Source of the DNA: Pseudogemmobacter faecipullorum
Lineage (GTDB): Bacteria > Pseudomonadota > Alphaproteobacteria > Rhodobacterales > Rhodobacteraceae
Length of the DNA stretch: 64,000 nucleotides
Direction: 5' to 3'
Assembly (NCBI RefSeq): GCF_020539525.1
Contig: NZ_JACDXX010000001.1
Location: 310,001-374,000, forward strand
The notes beneath the pieces are model-generated. The model ran no database searches. It had not been told where the DNA came from and worked only from the letters and a program-made list of their open reading frames with translations. The translations under genes and the position numbers were made by a program. Shown one piece after another: positions 16,691 through 25,825 of this stretch. The stretch's first letter is position 1; each line of letters opens with the position of its first letter.

Positions 16691-19654
16691 TCACTCTGCC
16701 AGGGCTGCCGCAACCAGCGCCGTCTGTTCGGCCTTATGGCGCGAGGCCAGGCCGGTCGCCGGCGAGGCCGAAGCCACCCGGCCAGCATAGGAAGCGCGGG
16801 TGGTGGTGCCACGGATCCGGGTCAGCAGCTCTTCCAGCGAGGGCTCGATGAAGGACCAGGCGCCCTGGTTCTTCGGCTCTTCCTGACACCAGACGAAATC
16901 AGCCTTGCTGAAGCGCGACAGCTCGGCCGTCAGCGCCACCGTCGGCACCGGGTAAAGCTGTTCAACACGCAACAGATAGACATCGTCCAGACCACGGGCA
17001 TCACGCTCGGCCAGCAGATCGTAATAGACCTTGCCCGAGCACAGAACCACGCGGCGGATCTGGTCATCGGCCTTCAGCACCAGCTCGGAATTGCCCTTCT
17101 GCGCATCATCCCAGAGCACGCGGTGGAAGGTCGAGCCATTGGTGAAATCATCGACCGACGAAATCGCCATCGGATGGCGCAGCAGCGATTTCGGCGTCAT
17201 CAGGATCAGCGGCTTGCGGAAGTCGCGATGCAACTGGCGGCGCAGAATATGGAAGTAGTTCGCCGGAGTGGTGCAGTTTGCCACGATCCAGTTCTCTTCC
17301 GCCGAATTCTGCAGGAAGCGTTCCATCCGGGCTGAGCTGTGCTCGGGGCCCTGGCCCTCAAAGCCATGCGGCAGCAGGACCACAAGGCCCGACATCCGCA
17401 GCCATTTGCTCTCGCCCGAATTGATGAACTGATCGAACATGATCTGCGCGCCATTGGCGAAATCGCCAAACTGCGCTTCCCAGATCGTCAGCGCATTCGG
17501 CTCGGACAGCGAATAGCCATATTCAAAGCCCAGAACCGCATATTCCGACAGCATCGAATCGATAACCTCATACCGCGCCTGGCCGGGGCGGATGTGGTTC
17601 AGCGGATAGTAGCGCTCTTCGGTATTCTGATCGACCACGCCGGAATGGCGCTGCGAGAAGGTGCCACGGGTACAGTCCTGCCCCGAGAGACGCACCGGGA
17701 AGCCCTCAACCTGCAGCGAGCCAAAGGCCAGCGCCTCTGCCGTTGCCCAGTCAAAGCCATTGCCGGTCTCGAACATCTTCTTCTTGGCCTCGAACAACCG
17801 GCCAACGGTCTTATGCAGCTCAAAATCAGCCGGAACCCGGGTCAGCGCCGCGCCCACTTCGGCGAAGGTCTCGGGTGAGATCCAGGTCTCACCGCGCTGG
17901 TAATTGTTGAGATCCTTGCGGCCCACCGATTTCCAGCGCCCGTCCAGCCAGTCCGCCTTATTCGGCTTAAAGTCCTTACCGGCCTCAAACTCCTCATTCA
18001 GACGCGCCTGGAAGGCGGCCTTCATATCCTCGATCTCGCCTTCCGGGATCAGCCCGTCCGCCACCAGCCGCTCGGTATAAAGCTGCAGCGTGGTTTTCTG
18101 CTTGCGGATGTTTTTATACATCGCCGGGTTGGTGAACATCGGCTCATCGCCTTCGTTGTGACCAAAGCGACGGTAGCAGAAGATGTCGAGCACCACATCC
18201 TTGTGGAACTTCTGGCGGAATTCGGTGGCGATACGCGCCGCATGCACCACCGCTTCGGGATCATCGCCGTTCACATGGAAGATCGGCGCCTCCACCATCA
18301 GGGCAATATCGGTCGGATAGGGCGAGGTCCGCGAGAAATGCGGCGCCGTGGTGAAACCGATCTGGTTATTGACGATGATATGCAGACAGCCGCCGGTGCG
18401 GTGGCCCTTGATGCCCGAGAGCTGAAGGCATTCCGCCACCACGCCCTGACCGGCAAAAGCCGCATCGCCATGCAGAAGGATCGGCAGAACCGCGATCCGC
18501 TCAGCCTGGTCGCTGAACTGGTCCTGCTTGGCGCGCACCTTGCCCAGCACCACCGGGTTCACGGCTTCGAGGTGCGAGGGGTTGGCGGTCAGCGACAGGT
18601 GCACGGTGTTATCATCAAAGGTGCGGTCGGAGGAGGCACCGAGGTGATATTTCACATCGCCCGAACCATCCACATCCTCGGGCTTATAGGAACCGCCCTG
18701 GAATTCGTTGAAGATGGCGCGGTAGGGCTTGCCCATCACATTGGCCAGAACGTTCAGGCGGCCACGGTGCGGCATGCCGATCACGATCTCTTTGACGCCG
18801 AGCTGACCACCGCGCTTGATGATCTGCTCCATCGCCGGGATCAGCGCCTCGCCGCCGTCCAGACCAAAGCGCTTGGTGCCCATGTATTTCACATGGAGGA
18901 ATTTCTCATAGCCCTCGGCCTCAACCAGTTTGTTGAGGATGGCGCGGCGGCCCTCACGGGTGAAGGCGATCTCTTTGCCATAGCCCTCGATCCGCTCTTT
19001 CAGCCAGGCCGATTGTTCGGGATCCGAGATATGCATGTATTGCAGCGCGAAAGTGCCGCAATAGGTACGCTTCAGAATGTCGAGGATCTGGCGCATCGAG
19101 GCATGGGTCAGGCCCAGCACATTATCGATGAAGATCGGGCGGTCCATATCGGCTTCGCTGAAACCATAGGAGGCCGGGTCCAGCTCCGGGTGATTGCTCT
19201 CATCGCGCATATTCAGCGGGTCAAGATCGGCGGCCAGATGGCCCCGGATCCGGAAGGCGCGGATGATCATCAGCGCGCGGATCGAATCGATCACCGCCCG
19301 CTGCAGCTGCGCCTCGGTCAGGTTCACCCCCTGGTCGGCGGCTTTGGCGGCGATCTTTGCCCCGGCAGCCTTGCTTTCCTTCGGGCTGGCCACCGGCCAT
19401 TCGCCGGTCAGCGCCGCGGTCAGATCGTCATTCGCCTGGGGCGGCCAGTCGCTGCGCGCCCAGGAGGGGCCGGCGGCGGCGCGGCGCGCATCCTGTTCAC
19501 TGTCCCCGAGGGCACGGAAGAACTCAGCCCAGGCGGCATCCACCGAATTCGGATCGGCAGCATAGCGGGCCTGAAGCTGGTCGATATAATCGGCATTGGC
19601 CCCGTCCATGAAGGAAGAAGCCTGATAGGCGGCATTAGGCGATTGGTCGGTCAT
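16691..19654 (-). CDS. sucA: 2-oxoglutarate dehydrogenase E1 component
   Basis: A 987-residue thiamine-diphosphate-dependent dehydrogenase that decarboxylates 2-oxoglutarate and loads the succinyl group on E2. Recognisable regions are the N-terminal E2-binding segment (MDGANADYIDQLQARYAADP), the family block GMPHRGRLNVLANVMGKP, the ThDP/Mg site containing GDAAFAGQGVVAEC, HNEGDEP, and the C-terminal ECQEEP-like WCQEEPKNQGAW. Length agrees with homologues (about 930-1000). GAGGAT precedes the ATG. It forms the E1 of the complex with SucB and Lpd encoded downstream. Confidence 0.98.
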   Translation of the reverse strand: MTDQSPNAAYQASSFMDGANADYIDQLQARYAADPNSVDAAWAEFFRALGDSEQDARRAAAGPSWARSDWPPQANDDLTAALTGEWPVASPKESKAAGAKIAAKAADQGVNLTEAQLQRAVIDSIRALMIIRAFRIRGHLAADLDPLNMRDESNHPELDPASYGFSEADMDRPIFIDNVLGLTHASMRQILDILKRTYCGTFALQYMHISDPEQSAWLKERIEGYGKEIAFTREGRRAILNKLVEAEGYEKFLHVKYMGTKRFGLDGGEALIPAMEQIIKRGGQLGVKEIVIGMPHRGRLNVLANVMGKPYRAIFNEFQGGSYKPEDVDGSGDVKYHLGASSDRTFDDNTVHLSLTANPSHLEAVNPVVLGKVRAKQDQFSDQAERIAVLPILLHGDAAFAGQGVVAECLQLSGIKGHRTGGCLHIIVNNQIGFTTAPHFSRTSPYPTDIALMVEAPIFHVNGDDPEAVVHAARIATEFRQKFHKDVVLDIFCYRRFGHNEGDEPMFTNPAMYKNIRKQKTTLQLYTERLVADGLIPEGEIEDMKAAFQARLNEEFEAGKDFKPNKADWLDGRWKSVGRKDLNNYQRGETWISPETFAEVGAALTRVPADFELHKTVGRLFEAKKKMFETGNGFDWATAEALAFGSLQVEGFPVRLSGQDCTRGTFSQRHSGVVDQNTEERYYPLNHIRPGQARYEVIDSMLSEYAVLGFEYGYSLSEPNALTIWEAQFGDFANGAQIMFDQFINSGESKWLRMSGLVVLLPHGFEGQGPEHSSARMERFLQNSAEENWIVANCTTPANYFHILRRQLHRDFRKPLILMTPKSLLRHPMAISSVDDFTNGSTFHRVLWDDAQKGNSELVLKADDQIRRVVLCSGKVYYDLLAERDARGLDDVYLLRVEQLYPVPTVALTAELSRFSKADFVWCQEEPKNQGAWSFIEPSLEELLTRIRGTTTRASYAGRVASASPATGLASRHKAEQTALVAAALAE

Positions 19655-19739
19655 GACAGGATCCTCGATCCCAGGGAGATTGCAGTGTTAATGCCGCGCA
19701 GCCGCGACATGGTCCGGGCCGGGGCCGCAAACGCCTGAA

Positions 19740-19763
19740 CGGCAGTGCCGCAAAGCACTGCCG
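19740..19763 (-). other. Intercistronic hairpin between sucD and sucA
   Basis: Perfect 9-bp stem CGGCAGTGC / GCACTGCCG with loop CGCAAA and no T-tract on the minus strand. It separates the succinyl-CoA synthetase pair from the dehydrogenase genes, a place where different mRNA levels would be useful. Confidence 0.55.
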
Positions 19764-19804
19764 GACAGAAAGTTTCACGATTCCGTTGCCGGAGGAGCAT
19801 CAGC

Positions 19805-20689
19805 TCAGCCTTTGATTGCTTTCAGCACAGCCTGGCCCAGGGTTGCCGGGCTGTCGGCGACGACGATGCCGGCGCTCAGCATCGCTTCGATCTTCGATTC
19901 CGCATCGCCTTTGCCACCGGCAACGATCGCACCGGCATGGCCCATGCGGCGGCCCGGAGGCGCGGTACGGCCAGCGATGAAACCAGCAGTCGGCTTCCAG
20001 CGGCCGCGCTTTTTCTCATCAGCCAGGAACTGTGCCGCTTCTTCCTCGGCCGAGCCACCGATCTCACCGATCATGATGATCGAGGTGGTTTCCGGATCAG
20101 CCAGGAACATTTCCAGCACGTCGAGATGCTCGGTGCCCTTGATCGGGTCGCCACCGATGCCAACCGCCGAGGACTGGCCGAGGCCCACATCGGTGGTCTG
20201 CTTCACGGCTTCATAGGTCAGCGTGCCCGAACGCGAGACCACGCCCACCGAACCCGGGGTGAAGATCGAGCCCGGCATGATGCCGATTTTGCACTGGTTC
20301 GGGGTCATGACGCCCGGGCAGTTCGGCCCGATCAGGCGCGACTTCGAATTGATGAGGGCGCGCTTGACGCGCATCATGTCGAGAACCGGAATGCCTTCGG
20401 TGATGCAGACGATCAGCGGGATCTCGGCATCGATCGCCTCGAGGATCGAATCGGCGGCGAAGGGCGGCGGCACATAGATCGCGGTTGCATCCGCGCCGGT
20501 GCGCGCCACGGCCTCATGCACCGAGTCAAAGACCGGCAGGCCCAGATGCTCAGAGCCGCCCTTGCCCGGGGTCACGCCGCCCACCATCTGCGTGCCATAA
20601 GCAATGGCCTGCTCGGTGTGGAAGGTGCCCTGCGAGCCGGTGATGCCCTGGCAGATGACTTTGGTAGCCTTGTTAACGAGAACGGCCAT
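19805..20689 (-). CDS. sucD: Succinyl-CoA synthetase alpha subunit
   Basis: A 294-residue subunit that, with SucC, couples succinyl-CoA hydrolysis to nucleoside triphosphate formation. The N-terminal CoA-binding fold begins [19 protein letters not shown]. The phosphohistidine is in the C-terminal [17 protein letters not shown] segment, and [16 protein letters not shown] is another family block. Length is that of the family. A strong AGGAGG lies before the ATG. It is translated after sucC from the same minus-strand transcript, with a 111-bp gap holding a GC-rich hairpin. Confidence 0.98.
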   Translation of the reverse strand: MAVLVNKATKVICQGITGSQGTFHTEQAIAYGTQMVGGVTPGKGGSEHLGLPVFDSVHEAVARTGADATAIYVPPPFAADSILEAIDAEIPLIVCITEGIPVLDMMRVKRALINSKSRLIGPNCPGVMTPNQCKIGIMPGSIFTPGSVGVVSRSGTLTYEAVKQTTDVGLGQSSAVGIGGDPIKGTEHLDVLEMFLADPETTSIIMIGEIGGSAEEEAAQFLADEKKRGRWKPTAGFIAGRTAPPGRRMGHAGAIVAGGKGDAESKIEAMLSAGIVVADSPATLGQAVLKAIKG

Positions 20690-20772
20690 GCTGGCCTCCT
20701 TGTAAAGCGTTGTTTCGCAGCAGGTCCGGCGTTTCCGTCTGCCGCAATATTCCCGGGTCAGATCTGAGACGA

Positions 20773-20792
20773 GGGGGCGGTCGCCCGCCCCC
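20773..20792 (-). other. Intercistronic hairpin between sucC and sucD
   Basis: GGGGGCGG / CCGCCCCC, an 8-bp all-GC stem with loop TCGC, just after the sucC stop codon. No T-run follows; a transcript-stability role is more likely than termination. Confidence 0.5.
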
Positions 20793-20800
20793 GGTCAGTC

Positions 20801-21994
20801 TCAGCCCTTGACGGCCTTGACGATTTTCTGCGCGGCATCCGACAGATCATCGGCGGCGATCACATTCAGACCGCTTTCATTGATGATCTTCTTGCCCAGC
20901 TCGACATTGGTGCCTTCCAGACGGACCACCAGCGGCACTTCCAGACCAACTTCCTTCACCGCAGCAATCACGCCTTCGGCGATGATATCGCAGCGCATGA
21001 TGCCGCCGAAGATATTCACCAGGATGCCTTTGACATTGGGATCCGAGGTGATGATCTTGAAGGCTTCGGTGACTTTCTCTTTGGTGGCGCCGCCACCAAC
21101 GTCGAGGAAGTTTGCCGGCTCAGCACCATAGAGCTTGATGATATCCATGGTTGCCATGGCGAGGCCTGCGCCATTCACCATGCAGCCGATCTCACCATCG
21201 AGCGCGATATAGTTCAGATCGAATTTCGAGGCGGCGAGTTCCTTCGGATCCTCCTCGGTCTCGTCGCGCAAAGCTGCGATATCGGGGTGACGGTAGATCG
21301 CATTGCCGTCAAAGCCCATTTTCGCATCAAGCAGCTTGAGGCCGCCCTCGGTGGTCACCACCAGCGGGTTGATCTCGAGCATGTCCATGTCTTTGTCGAT
21401 GAACAGCCTGTAGAGATTGCGCACGATGCCGACGCATTGCTTGATCTGCGCGCCCTTCAGGCCCAGCGAGAAGGCCACGCGGCGGCCGTGATAATCCTGG
21501 AAGCCAGCCGCCGGATCGACCGAGAAGGAAACGATCTTCTCGGGGGTCGAATGCGCCACTTCCTCAATATCCATACCGCCTTCGGTCGAGGCGACAATCG
21601 ACACCCGCGAGGTCTGGCGGTCAATCAGCAGCGCCAGATAGAGCTCACGCTCAATATCGGTGCCTTCTTCGATATAGACACGGTTCACCTGCTTACCAGC
21701 CGGACCGGTCTGAATGGTCACGAGGGTGCGGCCCAGCATCTGGCGCGCGAATTCAGCGGCTTCCTCAACCGATTTCGCCAGGCGCACACCGCCCTTTTCG
21801 CCGGCTTCCGCCTCAACGAATTTACCCTTGCCGCGACCGCCTGCATGGATCTGCGATTTCACAACCCAGAGCGGGCCGTCCATCTCGCCGGCTGCAGTCT
21901 TGGCTTCCTCAGCTTTCAGGACGATCCGGCCGTCAGATACCGGAATGCCATAAGAGCGGAGAAGCGCCTTGGCCTGATATTCGTGGATATTCAT
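20801..21994 (-). CDS. sucC: Succinyl-CoA synthetase beta subunit
   Basis: A 397-residue ATP-grasp subunit binding the nucleotide and succinate. The start [19 protein letters not shown] is the canonical N-terminus. [14 protein letters not shown] is the nucleotide-binding loop, LEINPLVVT the metal-binding segment, and [13 protein letters not shown] plus GGIMRCD the succinate and CoA-facing loops. It is the first gene of the suc operon. About 113-164 bp upstream of its ATG lie three TGTGATCAC palindromes spaced exactly 21 bp (22107-22158), so this is where the operon promoter and its control should be. Confidence 0.98.
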   Translation of the reverse strand: MNIHEYQAKALLRSYGIPVSDGRIVLKAEEAKTAAGEMDGPLWVVKSQIHAGGRGKGKFVEAEAGEKGGVRLAKSVEEAAEFARQMLGRTLVTIQTGPAGKQVNRVYIEEGTDIERELYLALLIDRQTSRVSIVASTEGGMDIEEVAHSTPEKIVSFSVDPAAGFQDYHGRRVAFSLGLKGAQIKQCVGIVRNLYRLFIDKDMDMLEINPLVVTTEGGLKLLDAKMGFDGNAIYRHPDIAALRDETEEDPKELAASKFDLNYIALDGEIGCMVNGAGLAMATMDIIKLYGAEPANFLDVGGGATKEKVTEAFKIITSDPNVKGILVNIFGGIMRCDIIAEGVIAAVKEVGLEVPLVVRLEGTNVELGKKIINESGLNVIAADDLSDAAQKIVKAVKG

Positions 21995-22106
21995 GGGGCG
22001 GTTTCCCGTGTTCGAAGCTAAACTCTGCGACCTTCTGCCACGATTGCCCCGATATAGCCAAAGCTTTCATGGCCTGCCGCAAGGAAAGCAGCGGATTTTC
22101 GCACTT

Positions 22107-22158
22107 TGTGATCACGAATTTTAAAACTGTGATCACAAGTCTCAGACCTGTGATCACT
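22107..22158. promoter_or_regulatory. Three phased operator palindromes upstream of sucC
   Basis: TGTGATCACG at 22107-22116, TGTGATCACA at 22128-22137 and TGTGATCACT at 22149-22158. Dyad centres are 21 bp apart each time, two turns of the helix, so proteins bound to all three would lie on the same face. The same palindrome recurs upstream of sdhC and icd. The binding protein is not encoded in an obvious way in this window. In Rhodobacter sphaeroides the GntR-family activator AkgR is reported to control several TCA genes and is a candidate, but I cannot confirm that its motif matches. Confidence 0.75.
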
Positions 22159-22216
22159 CCCCCCTTCGTCAGGCTGGCCCGAAAGCCTCGGGGCCCTTGA
22201 TTCGAACCGGGTGTTT

Positions 22217-23410
22217 TCAGTTGAAAAACACTGCAATCATCAGGGCATCGCCCTGCATCATCCGCTCAAATTCCGACCAGGCCTGCCCCGACATCAGCGG
22301 GCCTTTTTCTGCATAGGGCAGCAGCGCCTCGCCCTGGATCATACCGATCAGATCAATCGCCGGAGCGTCATCGAACAGCTTCTTCAGATTGATCCCGGCC
22401 TCGGCCCCATAGCGCCAGTGCGGGATCAGCAGCGCGCCGTTCAGAACCTGCTCGGCCTCGGTCAGAACCGCCTGCCAATGCGCGACCGTGCCCTCAGGCA
22501 ATGCGATCCCCAGCGCCGAGACCTGGGCCTCATTCGGCACCCATTCGCGGTCATTATCGCTTTCAGCCAGCACCAGCGGCCAGAAGCGGCGATTGGCGCT
22601 GATCATCTTCAGGAAATGATCATGCGCCGCTTTCGCCAGCGCGGGATCAGGCTTTTGCTCCATCGCCCTGAGCAGGATGGTCAGCCGGTCGACCTGTTTG
22701 CCAAACAGCATATCCCAGGCATTATCGGGCTGGCTCTCACCCCAGAGCGCATAGATCTCTTTGCTGGCGTTAACGATACGATCGGTCGCCGGGCCGGGGT
22801 CATAGGCCTGGATCGTGGTGGCAAGCCCGGCCAGCAGATGGGTATAGGCCTCAAGCCAGGCGGCATCGGCACTGTCAAAGCGGATCACCAGTTCACCGGG
22901 CTTTGGCTGCCAGCTGCCGCCAAAGCCAAGCGCCAGACCGGCCACTGTCACCAGATCCTCTCCGGCATCGCGGCCGCCGCTGGCATTGATGTCAAACCAC
23001 AGATCGGCCAGATCGATTTCAAGAGCGAAATCAGCGCCCTCTGCGGGCAGGGCCTGACGCGCGCCCTCCATATCCGCGATGATCCCGCCCAGCAGCGCGG
23101 TGATATCCGCGCCCCTGATCTCGCGGGCCTCAGGATTGGCCGGGATCGGCAGGCGCAACACCGGCAGCTCGGTCCAGTCGGCCTCGAGCCCGACCTGCCA
23201 GCGCAGCTGCAGCGCCCGCTCAACCGCACCGAGGAAACGGATCCCGGCGAGGGCAAACTGCTGATCCGCCGCAGGGCTGGCCACGGCGGCCAGCCCGGCC
23301 CCGGTCGTGGCCAGTCCCTGCGCCCCGATCTGGCGTGACAGATCCAGCGGATCGGCCAGGGCGAGGCCGGGCAGCAGAGCAAGAGCGGTGGCAAGCAGAA
23401 TACGGCGCAT
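22217..23410 (-). CDS. Secreted protein of unknown function, 397 residues
   Basis: An N-terminal signal peptide is clear (MRRILLATALALLPGLALA, cleavage before DP). The mature part is acidic, mostly helical and free of Cys. Recognisable stretches such as SWQPKPGELVIRFDSADAAWLEAYTHLLAGL and HWRYGAEAGINLKKLFDD do not map to a family I know. It could be a periplasmic helical-bundle protein. It is followed by an intergenic repeat and then the methyltransferase gene on the same strand. No start alternative is needed. Confidence 0.75.
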   Translation of the reverse strand: MRRILLATALALLPGLALADPLDLSRQIGAQGLATTGAGLAAVASPAADQQFALAGIRFLGAVERALQLRWQVGLEADWTELPVLRLPIPANPEAREIRGADITALLGGIIADMEGARQALPAEGADFALEIDLADLWFDINASGGRDAGEDLVTVAGLALGFGGSWQPKPGELVIRFDSADAAWLEAYTHLLAGLATTIQAYDPGPATDRIVNASKEIYALWGESQPDNAWDMLFGKQVDRLTILLRAMEQKPDPALAKAAHDHFLKMISANRRFWPLVLAESDNDREWVPNEAQVSALGIALPEGTVAHWQAVLTEAEQVLNGALLIPHWRYGAEAGINLKKLFDDAPAIDLIGMIQGEALLPYAEKGPLMSGQAWSEFERMMQGDALMIAVFFN

Positions 23411-23486
23411 CAGGAAATCCCCTGCATATCATCAGCTGCGGGCGAGGATGCGGGCCTGGGGAAGAGGCGTCAAGTCAGGTAAGCCC

Positions 23487-23586
23487 GGGGAGGGCTGCCC
23501 CCTCAGACCCCCGGGATATTTATGGACAGATGAAAAGGCGCGACAGCTTTGCCCTTTATCTGTCTGAGAATATCCCCGCCGGAGGC
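23487..23586. repeat. Intergenic REP-like element, copy 1 (two-armed)
   Basis: The left arm has an imperfect GC hairpin (GAGGG CTG CCCCCTC), then CCCCCGGGATATTTATGGACAG and ATG. The right arm is inverted (ATCTGTCTGAGAATATCCCC, then GCCGGAGGC). Together they form a long dyad. Related copies lie at 25523, 37480 and 44507. Confidence 0.7.
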
Positions 23587-23595
23587 AAAAAGATC

Positions 23596-24270
23596 TCAGC
23601 CGGGGCGCGGCGTCAGAACCGCAAGCGCCTGGCCGCGCGGCAGGAGATCCTCACGCCAGCGCAGCGCGAAACCCGCCGCATCCGCATCGGCCTCAACCGC
23701 CGCCGCGCTGCGGTGATAGGGCGGGCGCGCCGCATGAGTGACCACGCCATCACGCTGGCGAAAGCCGCCCTCATGATCATCGGGGGCGAGAAACACCGTC
23801 ATCAAGAACCGGCGCAGCTTTGGGCAGGCGGCACGCAGCGAGACCAGCGCCGGGCGCAGCCCGGCGGCCGGGAGATGGGTAAAGACGCCCCAGCATAAAG
23901 CAAATGTGGTGTCAGCCCGGACCCCGGGAAAGGCGAAGGCGCTGTCCTCAATCAGGTCATCAGGCGAGAGCCTGGCCCGCGCCTGCGGGCTCAGCTCCTG
24001 CTCATAGCCGCGCAGCATCAGCGGGCGGGAGGCATCGGTGCCCTGATAGCGCCCCGGCTCCAGCCAGGGGATCAGCCGGTGGCCAAGGCGCAGACAGCCC
24101 GCGCCGATATCGAGAAAATGATCCTGCCGCTCCAGCCCCTCATCGAGGATCACCTGCATCTGATGCAGCGCGGTTTCCTCCCAGCGGCCACCAACGATAT
24201 CGCGGTGCTTACCGCGCGCCAGGGCATCCTCATAGAAGCCGGGCTTAAGATAGGGCGAGGCGAGGCTCAT
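23596..24270 (-). CDS. Class I SAM-dependent methyltransferase
   Basis: About 224 residues. The SAM-binding motif I is HFLDIGAGCLRLGHRL, followed by the acidic end of strand 2 (GTDAS) and a motif around FALCWGVFTHLP. This is the layout of small-molecule or lipid methyltransferases; the substrate is unknown. A long in-frame extension exists, but the ATG at 24270 overlaps the pepT stop as ATGA, giving a clear coupled start. It is probably co-transcribed with pepT. The segment YLKPGFYEDALARGKHRDIVGGRW may be the substrate-recognition N-terminus. Confidence 0.82.
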   Translation of the reverse strand: MSLASPYLKPGFYEDALARGKHRDIVGGRWEETALHQMQVILDEGLERQDHFLDIGAGCLRLGHRLIPWLEPGRYQGTDASRPLMLRGYEQELSPQARARLSPDDLIEDSAFAFPGVRADTTFALCWGVFTHLPAAGLRPALVSLRAACPKLRRFLMTVFLAPDDHEGGFRQRDGVVTHAARPPYHRSAAAVEADADAAGFALRWREDLLPRGQALAVLTPRPG

Positions 24271-25496
24271 TTTGCCGCGCGGCTCACGATGCCCTGCATC
24301 AGCGCCACCCCCTGGGCCATATCCTGCAGGCTGACCCATTCGAGCGGGCCATGGATATTCTGCATACCGGTGAAGAGATTGGGACAAGGCAGGCCCAGCT
24401 CGGTCAGGCGCGAGCCATCAGTGCCGCCCCGGATCGGCACCGAGACCGGCTCAAGCCCGATATCTTTGGCCGCCCTGTGCGCCAGTTCGACCGGGGTCAT
24501 ATCCTGCTCGAGCCAATAGCGCATATTGCGGTATTGCGGGGTGATCTCGCAGCTGATCTCAGCGCGCGGCTCGGTCGCGGCAATCGCCTCGCAGATTTTG
24601 CGCAGCATCGCGCCCTTAGCAGCCAGTCCCTCGCGCTCAAAATCGCGCAGGATCAGCTGGATCTCGATCTCGGAGGAGCCGCCGGTCATCTCGACCGGAT
24701 GGATAAAGCCCTCGCGGCCATCGGTGACCTCGGGCTGCATCGTCGCCTGGGGCAGAGCCGCGATCAGCTTTGCCGCGAGATTGATGGCATTGACCATCTT
24801 TCCCTTTGCCCAGCCGGGATGGATCGAAACGCCTTTGATCCGGATCACCGCGCCATCGGCCGAGAAGCTTTCATATTCGATCTCGCCGGGATTGGCGCCG
24901 TCGAATGTATAGGCGAAATCGGCGCCGATATCAGCGGGCAGGCGCGGATCGACGCCGCGGCCAATCTCTTCATCGGGGGTAAAGGCGAGGCGGATTTTGC
25001 CGTGCCGGGGCTGTTCCGCGATCAGACGGCGCGCCGCCGCCATGATGATCGCAATCCCCGCCTTATCATCAGCGCCGAGCAGAGTGGTGCCCGAGGCGGT
25101 GACGAGGTCATGGCCGATGCGCGCGCTCAGAGCGGGGGAATGTTCCGGCGTCAGGCTGAGCGCGGGATTATCGGGGAAAGAGATGGCATCGCCATTATAG
25201 CCCCGGATCACCCGCGGCTTCACCCCGGTCGCATTGAACTGCGGCGTGGTATCCATATGGGCGAGGAAGGCAATGACCGGCCCCGGGGCAGTGGCCGGGA
25301 TCGTCGCCAGCACCACGCCGTAATCGGTCAGCCGGATATCGCTGGCGCCGATCTCTTCCAGCTCGGCCAGCAAGAGCCGCGCCATATCCAGCTGAACAGC
25401 GGTCGAGGGCTGGCTGTGGCTTGCGGCATCGCTCTGGCTGTCGATGGCACAATAGCGGGTGAGGCGGGCCTCAAGCTCGGAGATCAGATCAGACAT
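24267..25496 (-). CDS. pepT: Peptidase T (tripeptide aminopeptidase)
   Basis: A 409-residue M20B metallopeptidase that releases N-terminal residues from tripeptides in the cytoplasm. Zinc-ligand regions are AFLAHMDTTPQF (His and Asp), GADDKAGIA, FTPDEEIGRG (catalytic Glu and Glu ligand), FDGANPGEIEYE, and the C-terminal GGTDGSRLTELGLPCPNLFTGMQNIHGPLEW with the last His. Length matches PepT (about 408). Its stop overlaps the methyltransferase start by 4 nt. Confidence 0.96.
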   Translation of the reverse strand: MSDLISELEARLTRYCAIDSQSDAASHSQPSTAVQLDMARLLLAELEEIGASDIRLTDYGVVLATIPATAPGPVIAFLAHMDTTPQFNATGVKPRVIRGYNGDAISFPDNPALSLTPEHSPALSARIGHDLVTASGTTLLGADDKAGIAIIMAAARRLIAEQPRHGKIRLAFTPDEEIGRGVDPRLPADIGADFAYTFDGANPGEIEYESFSADGAVIRIKGVSIHPGWAKGKMVNAINLAAKLIAALPQATMQPEVTDGREGFIHPVEMTGGSSEIEIQLILRDFEREGLAAKGAMLRKICEAIAATEPRAEISCEITPQYRNMRYWLEQDMTPVELAHRAAKDIGLEPVSVPIRGGTDGSRLTELGLPCPNLFTGMQNIHGPLEWVSLQDMAQGVALMQGIVSRAAK

Positions 25497-25522
25497 CGCG
25501 CATATCCGTTTGGCAGAGATGA

Positions 25523-25567
25523 GAGGGGGCGCTGCCCCCTCACCCCCGGGATATTTCAGGACAGATG
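25523..25567. repeat. Intergenic REP-like element, copy 2 (single arm)
   Basis: A perfect hairpin GAGGGGGC GCT GCCCCCTC followed by CCCCCGGGATATTTCAGGAC and AGATG. It lies between pepT and the 54-residue gene. There is no inverted right arm, unlike copies 1 and 3. Confidence 0.7.
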
Positions 25568-25574
25568 AGCAGGA

Positions 25575-25739
25575 TCAGTCCTTTTTGCGCGCCGCTGCTG
25601 CGGCTTTCATCCGCTCGAGCAGGGCATTTTTCTTATCGGCCTCGGCCGCTTTACCCTTAGGCGCGCCACGGCGCGTCAGGTCCAGGGCGTGATGGCTGTC
25701 TTTGGCCGGTTTCTGGGCGCCGGATTTGGAATAGTCCAT
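25575..25739 (-). CDS. Small basic protein, 54 residues
   Basis: Starts MDYSKSGAQKPAKDSHHALD and ends with a Lys/Ala-rich helix (NALLERMKAAAAARKKD). It is highly charged and probably disordered apart from the C-terminal helix, and may bind nucleic acid or ribosomes (speculative). AAGGAAA lies 8 nt before the ATG. A much longer in-frame reading upstream has the composition of a shadow of the neighbouring membrane-protein gene, so only this short form is credible. Function unknown. Confidence 0.65.
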   Translation of the reverse strand: MDYSKSGAQKPAKDSHHALDLTRRGAPKGKAAEADKKNALLERMKAAAAARKKD

Positions 25740-25825
25740 TGCGGATTTCCTTTCAGTATCTGGGATCTGGATTGCCCGAAACGGGCGGCGGGGGCAAGGG
25801 TCTGGCCAGAGGCGGCAGGCAGGGG

